Shown: positions 7,767 through 14,914 of the stretch, in pieces
How the letters are laid out: every line of letters begins with the position of its first letter
Numbering within the stretch: position 1 is the stretch's first letter
Assembly: GCA_910589595.1 (NCBI GenBank)
Contig: CAJUTM010000002.1
Span: forward strand, 1 to 64,000
Origin: an uncultured Eubacterium sp.
GTDB taxonomy: Bacteria; Bacillota; Clostridia; Lachnospirales; Lachnospiraceae
Direction: 5' to 3'
DNA length: 64,000 nt
The notes under the pieces: model-generated
Told to the model about the DNA's origin: nothing
What the model saw: only the letters and a program-made list of their open reading frames with translations
The model's database searches: none
Made by a program: the position numbers and the translations under genes

Positions 7767-8489
7767 ATGAGCATTTTTGGAGTAAATGGAGTTTTGGCAG
7801 GTGCATATCAGTATGCAGAGTCAAAAGATGTTAATAAAGCAGATACAAATGGGACCAATTTTATAGACAAGTTGCAGAAAACAGGCACATCAAAGGTAGA
7901 TGCCTATACAGAATATTTAAAGTCAAAGTATGGTAACGTGAGAATCCAGAGTGTTGGGAAAGATCAGCAAAGTCTTGACAGAATTGGAAAGAGTATGAGT
8001 GGAAGTGATGTTGTGATTGCACCAAATATTCTGGAGCAGATGGCAAATGATCCGGAAAAGGCAGCTTATTATGAGGGCAAGATAGATGATTTCTTCAATG
8101 CCACTCCAATGTTGACGGCTTCGTTTGCGGCAAAGGGACTTGTCTATGAACCGGGCGGTGTGGTAGTCCATGAAGATGGAAGCGTAACGTATATCGGTGG
8201 CTGCAGTGATTCACCAGAACGGGTAAGGGAGGTTAATGAAATCAATAAAGCAAAACGGGAGAAAGAAGCGGCACAGCGGAAAGCAAGTCTGGAACGCAGT
8301 CATGAAGCAGCAGAGGAACGGAGACGGCAGATTGAGATAGCTTATAAAAAGCAGACTATGGCAGAGGCTCTTGCAAACCGCACAATGGATATAAACATGT
8401 ATACATTTACGGCTATGCCGGAAGTTATGGGGTCTGCGATTGCGGCATATGAACAGAACATTATGGAAGCAGCGGGTATTTTGGAGTAA
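7767..8489 (+). CDS. Array paralogue, GVN N terminus with MxxDP core
   Basis: A 240-residue protein of unknown function (MSIFGVNGVLAGAYQYAESK). ATG 7767 lies 6 bases after AAAGGAGAG. Motif A is VIAPNILEQMANDPEKAAYY near residue 88 and motif B is VVVHEDGSVTYIGGC. A charged Arg/Lys/Glu helix (EAAQRKASLERSHEAAEERR) is followed by the tail AIAAYEQNIMEAAGILE. No signal peptide, membrane span or catalytic motif is recognisable. Confidence 0.75.
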   Translation: MSIFGVNGVLAGAYQYAESKDVNKADTNGTNFIDKLQKTGTSKVDAYTEYLKSKYGNVRIQSVGKDQQSLDRIGKSMSGSDVVIAPNILEQMANDPEKAAYYEGKIDDFFNATPMLTASFAAKGLVYEPGGVVVHEDGSVTYIGGCSDSPERVREVNEINKAKREKEAAQRKASLERSHEAAEERRRQIEIAYKKQTMAEALANRTMDINMYTFTAMPEVMGSAIAAYEQNIMEAAGILE

Positions 8490-8497
8490 AACAGGAT

Positions 8498-8551
8498 ATG
8501 CCCGAACTTACTATAGTAGGCATGGCGGCTCTGAATGATAGAGGAGCCGCC
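8498..8551 (+). promoter_or_regulatory. Two-hairpin array leader, copy 6
   Basis: P1 closes with ATGCC/GGCAT over an inner TACT/AGTA stem that replaces CTTA/TAAG of other copies. P2 closes with GGCGGCTC/GAGCCGCC, 8 perfect pairs that differ from copy 5 at compensating positions. Confidence 0.75.
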
Positions 8552-8579
8552 AGATTAAAAATAATGGAGGAATAGAAAA

Positions 8580-9671
8580 ACGAGCATAAATGGAATTGGA
8601 GTGGGTTATTCTGCATGGCAGGAAACAGAAAAGGTGCAGAAGAATGGTTCGAGAACAGGCTTTGCAAACAAGATGGCTGGTGCAGATACGGTGGGGAGTG
8701 TTCTTCCTCAAAGAGTTGGTGTGAGGGCGACAGGACAAAATTCTGCATTGGAGGCATATCGTGCATCGGTAGCATCGACGGTACGTAATGTAAAGCCTGC
8801 CTATGAAACATATGAATCTGAGAATTACAGGATTGTGCCGGACAATGAGGCTGGCTGCTTTGACATCTACAATAAGCAGGGAGAACGGATAGGCGCTTTT
8901 GAATATTCAGATATCAAGGTCAGGCAGGACAGCACGACAGGTAAACAGTTTTTGATTTCGGAGCATGGAACCATGAGTTATGATGCTATGGTGATGGACG
9001 GCGAACTGAAAGATGCCCTGCAGAATGTTATGGGTGTTGAAACGTTGGAAACGGAGGAATTGCAGGGATTTACCTTAAGGACACATTCCGGTACGGGCAT
9101 ACAGTATCTTGTGCGGGCTGGCGAGGAAGGCCGTGGTGGCAAAGTCCTTTTACAGAGCCAGGCGGATATAAAGAAGTATGAAGCGTTGGCGGAAACCTGC
9201 TTCAATAAATATCCAAATCTGATACATGATAAAAATGCCGCTTACATATGGGCTGATTTGGAAATAAAAGGGCTGGCGCAGCGCACGGATAATGGGATTA
9301 TTTCTATGGGATTTGATGGCATGTCCTATAATGACAATGAAAATTATAAGAATAATTGGAGTGTTCGGTTTTCAGAAGATATTTATAAAGCAATTTTCGG
9401 CTGGTTACAGAACAACGAGGAATTGGAGCAGGCAGGTAGCCAGGAATCTGAAACAACAACAGAGATTATTGTTAAGCCAGATGGTTCAAGAGTGCTTGTA
9501 ATGACAATGAGTATCGGAGGAATGGAAACTACCATGAGTTTGGAAATTTCTAAGCCAACAGAAGCACCAAATGAAAATTCAGAGCAGGATGCCGATAATA
9601 ATATGCCTTCTGCTGATGCTGAAATGGATACAGTATCGGATGAAATGTCAATTATTTCAACGGAGGCTTAG
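8580..9671 (+). CDS. Array paralogue whose expected start codon is ACG
   Basis: A product of unknown function, 363 residues if read from the position where all relatives start. There the codon is ACG (8580-8582), correctly placed after AATGGAGG and followed in frame by the conserved S-I-N-G-I-G. The next conventional candidate is GTG 8601, which has no ribosome binding site and would delete the family motif. So either ACG is used inefficiently or the gene has lost its start; the rest is fully open. The body lacks motif A. It contains ESENYRIVPDNEAGCFDIYN and ISEHGTMSYDAMVMDGEL, then a late EIIVKPDGSRVLVM and a disordered acidic tail. It is the longest member. Confidence 0.65.
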   Translation, partial: TSINGIGVGYSAWQETEKVQKNGSRTGFANKMAGADTVGSVLPQRVGVRATGQNSALEAYRASVASTVRNVKPAYETYESENYRIVPDNEAGCFDIYNKQGERIGAFEYSDIKVRQDSTTGKQFLISEHGTMSYDAMVMDGELKDALQNVMGVETLETEELQGFTLRTHSGTGIQYLVRAGEEGRGGKVLLQSQADIKKYEALAETCFNKYPNLIHDKNAAYIWADLEIKGLAQRTDNGIISMGFDGMSYNDNENYKNNWSVRFSEDIYKAIFGWLQNNEELEQAGSQESETTTEIIVKPDGSRVLVMTMSIGGMETTMSLEISKPTEAPNENSEQDADNNMPSADAEMDTVSDEMSIISTEA

Positions 9672-9822
9672 AAGATGTGAATAACTTTAAGGGTATTGGT
9701 AGCTGTTATGAACAGATATGGTCTGACGAAGAAAAGCAGGATATCTGAATAAATGATGACTATACCGCTCATAAGGTACAGGTGGGCAGGTTTCCGGCAG
9801 ATATAGGAATGGGGGAGCAGAG

Positions 9823-9848
9823 TGGCTCTGGGTGACAGAGGAGCCGCC
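9823..9848 (+). promoter_or_regulatory. Array leader, copy 7 (P2 clear, P1 degraded)
   Basis: TGGCTC/GAGCCG closes P2 around CTGGGTGACAGAG. No good P1 can be drawn upstream. The 215-base gap 9672-9886 holds nothing else recognisable. Confidence 0.55.
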
Positions 9849-9886
9849 GGATTAAAATTGATAACATATGCAGAAAGGTTGGTAGT

Positions 9887-10507
9887 ATGGATATTCAGGC
9901 AATTTTGCCACAAATCAATAATGCTGTGAATTTATTGAGTAACAGCATAAAGTGTGGAGATGAGTTTGAGAAACTTTTACAGCGGGTGAATGAAAACACA
10001 GATATTGCAGAAATGAAGAAATTTCTGGACGAAAAGTTTAATGTCAATACGGTTGTTGTAGATTACAGTTGTGGAAAAACAGACACAGAGGCAGAAATGT
10101 ATGATACCGCAATGCTGGAAAAATATGGCTTACATGGTGGGAGGAATGTGATTATCTCAAAGAAATCCTTATTAAGGATGAAAAAGGATAGTGCCTTCAG
10201 GCAGAAGGTGTATAAGTCAATCGAGGATATACCGTGGTCAGGTAAATTCACTGGAAAAGGTAGTAATGGTGTGTTTATACATGAAGATGGTACAGGAGGC
10301 TACTATTTAGATTTTGGTTGGGAAGATGATGAAGAAGAAAAACCAAAGTCAAAAAAAGCAATGTTATTGTACGTTGATAGTTCAGAAATAAAAAATCTAA
10401 ATATTTTGGCATGTGATGAATCTGACCATACGGGATTTCAGACAGAGGTTTTGCTTTCTTTGGTGGGGGCAAATTTTAATATTAAGAAGAAAAAGGGAGG
10501 TTTTTGA
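9887..10507 (+). CDS. Array paralogue, MDIQ subtype with MxxDP-like core
   Basis: A 206-residue protein of unknown function (MDIQAILPQINNAVNLLSNS), a subtype shared only with the next gene (MDIQSLGILKD). Motif A is present with Ser replacing Pro (NVIISKKSLLRMKKDSAFRQ, ~residue 85). Motif B is VFIHEDGTGGYYLDFG. The C terminus is not the usual charged helix: it has an acidic patch (DDEEEKPKSKK) and a hydrophobic segment (TEVLLSLVGANFNIKKKKGG). Start ATG 9887 follows AAAGG. Its stop codon lies between the ribosome binding site and the start of the next gene, so the two are probably translationally coupled. Confidence 0.7.
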   Translation: MDIQAILPQINNAVNLLSNSIKCGDEFEKLLQRVNENTDIAEMKKFLDEKFNVNTVVVDYSCGKTDTEAEMYDTAMLEKYGLHGGRNVIISKKSLLRMKKDSAFRQKVYKSIEDIPWSGKFTGKGSNGVFIHEDGTGGYYLDFGWEDDEEEKPKSKKAMLLYVDSSEIKNLNILACDESDHTGFQTEVLLSLVGANFNIKKKKGGF

Positions 10508-10512
10508 GGAAT

Positions 10513-11166
10513 ATGGATATACAGTCGCTTGGGATATTAAAAGATGCCACGATTCAAGGAAACACTACAACAGTAAAAAATGCAGAAAGCAACTTTAGGC
10601 AATTATTTGAAAAAATCACAGGAGGGGAGTTGGCAAGAGAAATTCGTGATAACTATGATGTAACATTGAATGTAGGCAACGTAGTAAATTGTGACCAGTT
10701 TCTTGAAACGAATGATTTGAGAGGTACAAACCACGTCATAATTTCTCCGGCTGCTTTGTCAAAAATGGAAAATAATCCTGTTTTGAAAGAAAAGGTGTTG
10801 AATGACATAGAGGAGTTTTGTAGTCCAGAGAACCAAGCTGCGATAAGAGCTTTACAGCCGCCTGTGAAAAGCGCAGGCATGATTGTATATCCAGATGGTA
10901 GAACACTCTATTGGATTGAAGGTTATCCGAATGAAACAGGAAGTGAAAAAAGCAAAAAAATTGTAAATGAAAATTCAATAAGACAATTGTTGCAAAAGGA
11001 TATTGGCGAAACATCAGAGTTGGAAGATAAGTTTTGTTCGCTTTGCGGCTCTATGATTAAAGCGGATGGAAGTTGCCCGTTATGCGGTGTTCCCATATTC
11101 ATATCCGGCAATGGGCAGTCTGGCAATCAAAAAATTGCACAGGCAGCTAGTTCTCAAGCGTTTTGA
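10513..11166 (+). CDS. Array paralogue (MDIQ subtype) with C-terminal zinc ribbon
   Basis: A 217-residue protein of unknown function. ATG 10513 (MDIQSLGILKDATIQG) follows GGGAGG, which lies in the end of the previous gene; an in-frame TTG at 10504 is less likely. Motif A is HVIISPAALSKMENNPVLKE near residue 75 and motif B is MIVYPDGRTLYWIEGY. Unlike every other member it ends in a compact four-cysteine unit, FCSLCGSMIKADGSCPLCG, that is C-x2-C, ten residues, C-x2-C, a typical zinc-ribbon spacing. That suggests a cytoplasmic product or a nucleic-acid or protein-binding tail, which argues against a purely secreted role for this member. Confidence 0.72.
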   Translation: MDIQSLGILKDATIQGNTTTVKNAESNFRQLFEKITGGELAREIRDNYDVTLNVGNVVNCDQFLETNDLRGTNHVIISPAALSKMENNPVLKEKVLNDIEEFCSPENQAAIRALQPPVKSAGMIVYPDGRTLYWIEGYPNETGSEKSKKIVNENSIRQLLQKDIGETSELEDKFCSLCGSMIKADGSCPLCGVPIFISGNGQSGNQKIAQAASSQAF

Positions 11167-11203
11167 ATTTGGCAGGGACTATTCATCAGAATTATATGGC
11201 ATG

Positions 11204-11231
11204 GGTGGTTCTGAATGACGGAGGAACTACC
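11204..11231 (+). promoter_or_regulatory. Array leader, copy 8 (P2 clear, P1 degraded)
   Basis: GGTGGTTC/GAACTACC pair with one G-U, and inner CTG/CGG pairs through a wobble. It ends 34 bases before ATG 11266. P1 is not recognisable. Confidence 0.6.
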
Positions 11232-11265
11232 AATAAAATGATGATAACCATGGAGGAATTAAAAA

Positions 11266-11862
11266 ATGAGTGTTAGTGGAATTGGAACAACAGACTATCC
11301 GATTGCAAGGGATGGTACAAGAAAGGCAGAAAGAAATGTTGCAGGAGGAAACTTTGCAAAACAAGTGGCAGAAGCGGCGCAGACAACAGGACAGACTTCA
11401 ACAGCCATTTTGCATGGCTCTGATGAAGAAACGGGGGATATTGCAATTTGTTCTAGCGTAGATATAGAAAATAATTCATCTATAACTGTATATAAAACGC
11501 AAGATTTTGATCCGGACAATCCAGTTTATAAAGTGAAAACATGGGATAAGGATGGAAATGTTACAGAACGAATGATAGATGTTTCTAAGGTAGACCCGAA
11601 AAGCTGTGATACGGCTGAAATGTATGCGTACACTTCCAATCTGAAAGAAAGCGGAAAAGGCAGCTTTGAAGATACCGTGCTGAAAGCCGCAGTTGCAAAA
11701 GCCGTAAAAAACGCAGAGCAGAGAAGTTCCGGCTCCTGGAGTTTTGTGACAAAGATGAATTGGGTGGATATTGTCAGGGATATTATGCAGTCAGAGTATA
11801 GTTATGGGGATTTGAAAGGCTATATGGAATGGCAGAAGTTTTTAGGGTTTCTGGATAAGTAA
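11266..11862 (+). CDS. Array paralogue, FDPxNPVYKV subtype
   Basis: A 198-residue protein of unknown function (MSVSGIGTTDYPIARDGTRK), start ATG 11266 after CATGGAGG. It shares the family N terminus (SGIG, Tyr-Pro, TRKAERN, FAKQV) but has a different core: SITVYKTQDFDPDNPVYKV, then GNVTERMIDVSKVDPKSC. This core is repeated in the genes at 11956 and, weakly, 13636. The C terminus is WVDIVRDIMQSEYSYGDLKG followed by MEWQKFLGFLDK, aromatic-rich and also conserved among the three. Neither motif A nor motif B is present. No export signal or enzyme motif was found. Confidence 0.73.
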   Translation: MSVSGIGTTDYPIARDGTRKAERNVAGGNFAKQVAEAAQTTGQTSTAILHGSDEETGDIAICSSVDIENNSSITVYKTQDFDPDNPVYKVKTWDKDGNVTERMIDVSKVDPKSCDTAEMYAYTSNLKESGKGSFEDTVLKAAVAKAVKNAEQRSSGSWSFVTKMNWVDIVRDIMQSEYSYGDLKGYMEWQKFLGFLDK

Positions 11863-11864
11863 GA

Positions 11865-11920
11865 ATGCCTGGACTTAGTATTAAGAGGGCATAGTTGGTT
11901 CTGAATGACAGAAGAACCAC
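11865..11920 (+). promoter_or_regulatory. Two-hairpin array leader, copy 9
   Basis: P1 closes with ATGCC/GGCAT with inner CTTA/TAAG. P2 closes with TGGTTC/GAACCA, a covarying change from CGGTTC/GAACCG in copies 3-5. It begins 2 bases after the preceding stop codon and ends 36 bases before ATG 11956. Confidence 0.75.
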
Positions 11921-11955
11921 ACATAAAATATTAGAAAATAATGGAGGAAATAAAG

Positions 11956-12522
11956 ATGAGCGTTAATGGAATTGGAACAACAGGATACCCGGTAACAGGA
12001 TATCAAACAAGACGTACAGGAAATAATGCAGCAGACAAGAGTTTTGCGGGAAGCATGGGGAATGTAAAAGGCACAGGGAATACAGGATTTACGTTACATA
12101 TCTCAAATGAAGAAGATGGACAGTCGATTGGTGCAATGGCAGACCATGACAGTTCTGTTACTGTATATAAAACAAAGGATTTTGATCCGGCAAATCCGGT
12201 GTATAAAGTAAAAATATGGGACGCTGCTGGAAATGTAACCGAAAGGATGGTTGATATTTCAAAGGTCGATCCTAAGAACTGTGACGAAATAGATATGTTT
12301 GCATATTCCAGTCATTTATCTGCCACAGGGGAATGTCCTGATGCACAAGGTGCCTTTATGGGGGCTAAGTCCAACTATAACGGTTCAAATGGCAGTGGCA
12401 GCCTGTTTGATAAGGAAAACTGGCAGGAGATTGTTAAGGATATTATGCAGATGCAGTACCGTGCAGGGAACTTAGAGGGATATTTGAATTATAAGCGGTT
12501 TTGGGATTTTTTGAATAAGTAA
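11956..12522 (+). CDS. Array paralogue, FDPxNPVYKV subtype
   Basis: A 188-residue protein of unknown function (MSVNGIGTTGYPVTGYQTRR). ATG 11956 follows AATGGAGGAAATAAAG; the in-frame ATG at 11941 is part of the ribosome binding site. The core SVTVYKTKDFDPANPVYKVK and GNVTERMVDISKVDPKNC is close to the gene at 11266. The tail WQEIVKDIMQMQYRAGNLEG leads to YKRFWDFLNK. It is a tandem duplicate of its neighbour with a diverged middle. Confidence 0.73.
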   Translation: MSVNGIGTTGYPVTGYQTRRTGNNAADKSFAGSMGNVKGTGNTGFTLHISNEEDGQSIGAMADHDSSVTVYKTKDFDPANPVYKVKIWDAAGNVTERMVDISKVDPKNCDEIDMFAYSSHLSATGECPDAQGAFMGAKSNYNGSNGSGSLFDKENWQEIVKDIMQMQYRAGNLEGYLNYKRFWDFLNK

Positions 12523-12626
12523 ATTATGTGACTGTATCATCATAAGAAAATATAGGATGCACTGATTTACAAAGTATCCCCTATTAAGATAATAACAAAA
12601 AATTTTATTAAGGAGGGCAAGTGGAT

Positions 12627-13472
12627 ATGAGCAACATAATCAACACGAATTACACGGCAGGGATTTATAGTAATTCAGTAAACAAACAAGCAAAGAGCAG
12701 CCAGACGGAAACAACATCTTTTGCTAATAAAGTGGCAGAAAAAAGAGAAAGTGCCGTTGATCAGTACAAAAGAAATCACCCTGAAGATGCCTCTCATGTG
12801 GATGCACAGGTATGGGCTGGAAAGTCTGTAATAACAAAGAACGGTGCCGGCAATGTTTCCAGAGAAGATATGACGATGGAGGAATATAAGGACTTTATAA
12901 ATGGGTTGATGAACAGCATACCATTTGACGCCACCAGAATATATGACAGGGAAATCGTTTCCATTTCGGACGCAGGATGGGAGCAGATGAAAAACGATCC
13001 GGATTATGAGGCGTGGGTATTGGGATATACGGCAGAAAACAGATCTGTGCGGAATCCGTTTTTCGGATGGCCGGGTGCATCAGGAAGTGTTTATGTGGAG
13101 AAGTTTGGTGCATCTATTGAAGAACATCTCGGGCAGGATATTGGAAAATCTGGTCCTGGCAGCAGTTTTGATAATGTTAAAAATGAAAAATCATGGTGGG
13201 AAAAACGCCATGAAAAAATGGAAGAGCTGATGGAGGAACAGGCAAAGAAGGCAATGAAGAAAGCACAGGCAAAGAGGGCATTTGAACAGCAGCGTTCTCT
13301 AAACAGGTATCTGGCTGGTCAGCAGAGGTTACAGAATTTTCTTTCAGATGGTACTCAGGGCAGTGTAGATATGATGAATTTTCAGTCAACAGCTATGAGT
13401 GCTTTAGCGGCAATGGCGTATGAAAATAATATAAGCACATTCAGCAAGGGTGTAATGGAAAGCCGAAAGTGA
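12627..13472 (+). CDS. Array paralogue with MxxDP core, VAEKRE subtype
   Basis: A 281-residue protein of unknown function (MSNIINTNYTAGIYSNSVNK). ATG 12627 lies 9 bases after AAGGAGGG; GTG 12621 is too close to the site. The N-terminal third (FANKVAEKRE, EDMTMEEYKDFING) matches the 58-residue truncated gene at 1385, which identifies that fragment. Motif A is VSISDAGWEQMKNDPDYEAW near residue 113. A Lys/Glu/Met helix (EKMEELMEEQAKKAMKKAQA) precedes the family tail AMAYENNISTFSKG. The gap before it has no two-hairpin leader. Confidence 0.72.
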   Translation: MSNIINTNYTAGIYSNSVNKQAKSSQTETTSFANKVAEKRESAVDQYKRNHPEDASHVDAQVWAGKSVITKNGAGNVSREDMTMEEYKDFINGLMNSIPFDATRIYDREIVSISDAGWEQMKNDPDYEAWVLGYTAENRSVRNPFFGWPGASGSVYVEKFGASIEEHLGQDIGKSGPGSSFDNVKNEKSWWEKRHEKMEELMEEQAKKAMKKAQAKRAFEQQRSLNRYLAGQQRLQNFLSDGTQGSVDMMNFQSTAMSALAAMAYENNISTFSKGVMESRK

Positions 13473-13543
13473 CAGGATTTATACCGTGTTGAATATCTTG
13501 TACACTTATTTGGCAGAAGTACTTAAAGGGGTGCCTCTAAGGA

Positions 13544-13598
13544 CTGCTTGGACTTATTGCAAGGGAGCAGGGGCGGCTCTGAATGACAGAGGAGCCGC
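13544..13598 (+). promoter_or_regulatory. Two-hairpin array leader, copy 10
   Basis: P1 closes with CTGCT/AGCAG, fully changed from ATGCC/GGCAT yet perfectly paired, and keeps the GGACTTATT interior. P2 closes with GCGGCTC/GAGCCGC. It ends 37 bases before ATG 13636. Confidence 0.75.
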
Positions 13599-13635
13599 TA
13601 TCAAAAATAGTTGATAATAATGGAGGATTAGGAAA

Positions 13636-14175
13636 ATGAGTGTAAGTGGAATAGGAGCAGGTTATCCTGCATACTACGGAACAAGAAAGGTACAGCAGAA
13701 TACGACCGAAAAGAGTTTTGCAAATCAGGTAAACAATGTGGCAAGCGTACCGAAAACATATCAAGTTTATATGATGGGGGATGATATGTTGTATTCTGGC
13801 GGCAATGGAACAGGATTGTCTTTTTATATCAAATATGCGGAGGATTCAACGCAAGATGATCCGACTATGATTGCAAAGGGCGTTGATGAGAATGGGGATG
13901 AATTTGAACAGACTATACATATCAATAAAATCAATCCAAAATCTGCGACAATCGTGGAGATGCGGGCATTGGAGGCATATACGGGTGTGGAGAAACAGTT
14001 TGGCTTTACTTCACTCCCATTGGAAACTGGAAATATGAGGTTAAATGACAGGAGAGATTTTATGGATATGTTTAAGAACACCATAAGTGACATGAGGCTG
14101 TTGAGCCAGAAAAAGGCGGCAGCATATTATCAGTACAGTATGCAGGCATATTGGGATTTTATGAGCAAGAAATAA
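13636..14175 (+). CDS. Array paralogue, diverged FDPxNP-like subtype
   Basis: A 179-residue protein of unknown function (MSVSGIGAGYPAYYGTRKVQ), start ATG 13636 after AATGGAGG. It keeps the family N terminus (SGIG, YPAYYGTRK, FANQVN) and a weak copy of the second core (GLSFYIKYAEDSTQDDPTM, then INKINPKSA). The aromatic C terminus YYQYSMQAYWDFMSKK aligns with those at 11266 and 11956. No other domain is recognised. Confidence 0.7.
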   Translation: MSVSGIGAGYPAYYGTRKVQQNTTEKSFANQVNNVASVPKTYQVYMMGDDMLYSGGNGTGLSFYIKYAEDSTQDDPTMIAKGVDENGDEFEQTIHINKINPKSATIVEMRALEAYTGVEKQFGFTSLPLETGNMRLNDRRDFMDMFKNTISDMRLLSQKKAAAYYQYSMQAYWDFMSKK

Positions 14176-14327
14176 AAACTATAACTACATATCACAATAA
14201 ATAAGCCACATAGGGTGAACTGCTAATCTGAGTTTTTGGAAGAATTTGAAACACTTATGAAAAAATTGAGCAACAGACTTAATGTTGTCCGATTAAATAT
14301 AGTTGATAATAATGGAGGTATCGAAGA

Positions 14328-14819
14328 ATGAGCGTTAGCGGAATAGGAGCAGCAAGCTATTCAACGACTGGATATGAAATGAGCCGGACAGAACGGAATG
14401 TATCTGAAAAACAATTCATGGATGCATTAGCTGAGAAAGAAAGTATAGATAAAAACGACCATGCCGAAAAAGCCTTTCGTTCTGTTGCACCAAACGCACC
14501 GGAAAAAGTAAAGACAGCGTGGATGGAAGCGGCAGCAGAGGTTGGCATAGATGGTATGGGCAGAAAGAAAAATGGAATGATGGGACATATATCCCAGATG
14601 ATGGTACAACGGCTTACCAATCAACTTAAGGGCAAACCAAACTATAACGACATTTTGGGTAATTCCGTGCAATCGGCATTACAGGCAACCAAAAAACTTC
14701 TTTTTGATTTGGAAAACCCATTAGAACCGATCAGTCAGCGCAGTTTGGAAGTGCAACAGCAGATTATGAAAGAAAAGGAGTTTTATCAGGCCTTTATAGA
14801 CAGGCTTGAAAAACTATAG
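14328..14819 (+). CDS. Array paralogue, last member, helical subtype
   Basis: A 163-residue protein of unknown function (MSVSGIGAASYSTTGYEMSR), start ATG 14328 after AATGGAGG. Only the N terminus (SGIG, Tyr, SRTERN, KQFMDAL) ties it to the family. The rest is helix-rich: AFRSVAPNAPEKVKTAWMEA, then a Met-rich segment and a final helix (VQQQIMKEKEFYQAFIDRLE). The C-terminal 40 residues could be a coiled coil. There is no two-hairpin leader upstream; the 152-base gap contains only short AT-rich sequence. It is followed by the terminator at 14869. Confidence 0.7.
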   Translation: MSVSGIGAASYSTTGYEMSRTERNVSEKQFMDALAEKESIDKNDHAEKAFRSVAPNAPEKVKTAWMEAAAEVGIDGMGRKKNGMMGHISQMMVQRLTNQLKGKPNYNDILGNSVQSALQATKKLLFDLENPLEPISQRSLEVQQQIMKEKEFYQAFIDRLEKL

Positions 14820-14868
14820 TGTAATATGGCATAAGAAACAGATAAAATAATCACAAAAAAGTGGCTAG

Positions 14869-14898
14869 AGTGGCGGGAATTATCTCGTCACTTTTTTT
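14869..14898 (+). terminator. Intrinsic terminator closing the paralogue array
   Basis: AGTGGCGGGA pairs with TCTCGTCACT (10 bp, two G-U) around loop ATTA, followed by six T. It lies 16 bases before the start codon of the winged-helix gene, so it could also act as an attenuator for that gene. Confidence 0.8.
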
Positions 14899-14914
14899 GA
14901 AAGCAGGTGGATTT

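Noticed and set aside
12523..12626. Possible array leader before the gene at 12627
   Set aside because: No CTGAxTGACAGA loop and no paired arms; only a weak AT-rich sequence.
2443..13598. Array leader as a known riboswitch, ANTAR hairpin or T-box
   Set aside because: The loop and bulge sequences do not match the conserved cores I know for these classes (no hexaloop pairs, no TGGNACC, no GEMM core).
14176..14327. Possible array leader before the last paralogue
   Set aside because: The gap keeps only GTTGATAATAATGGAGG near the start codon. Neither P1 nor P2 can be drawn.
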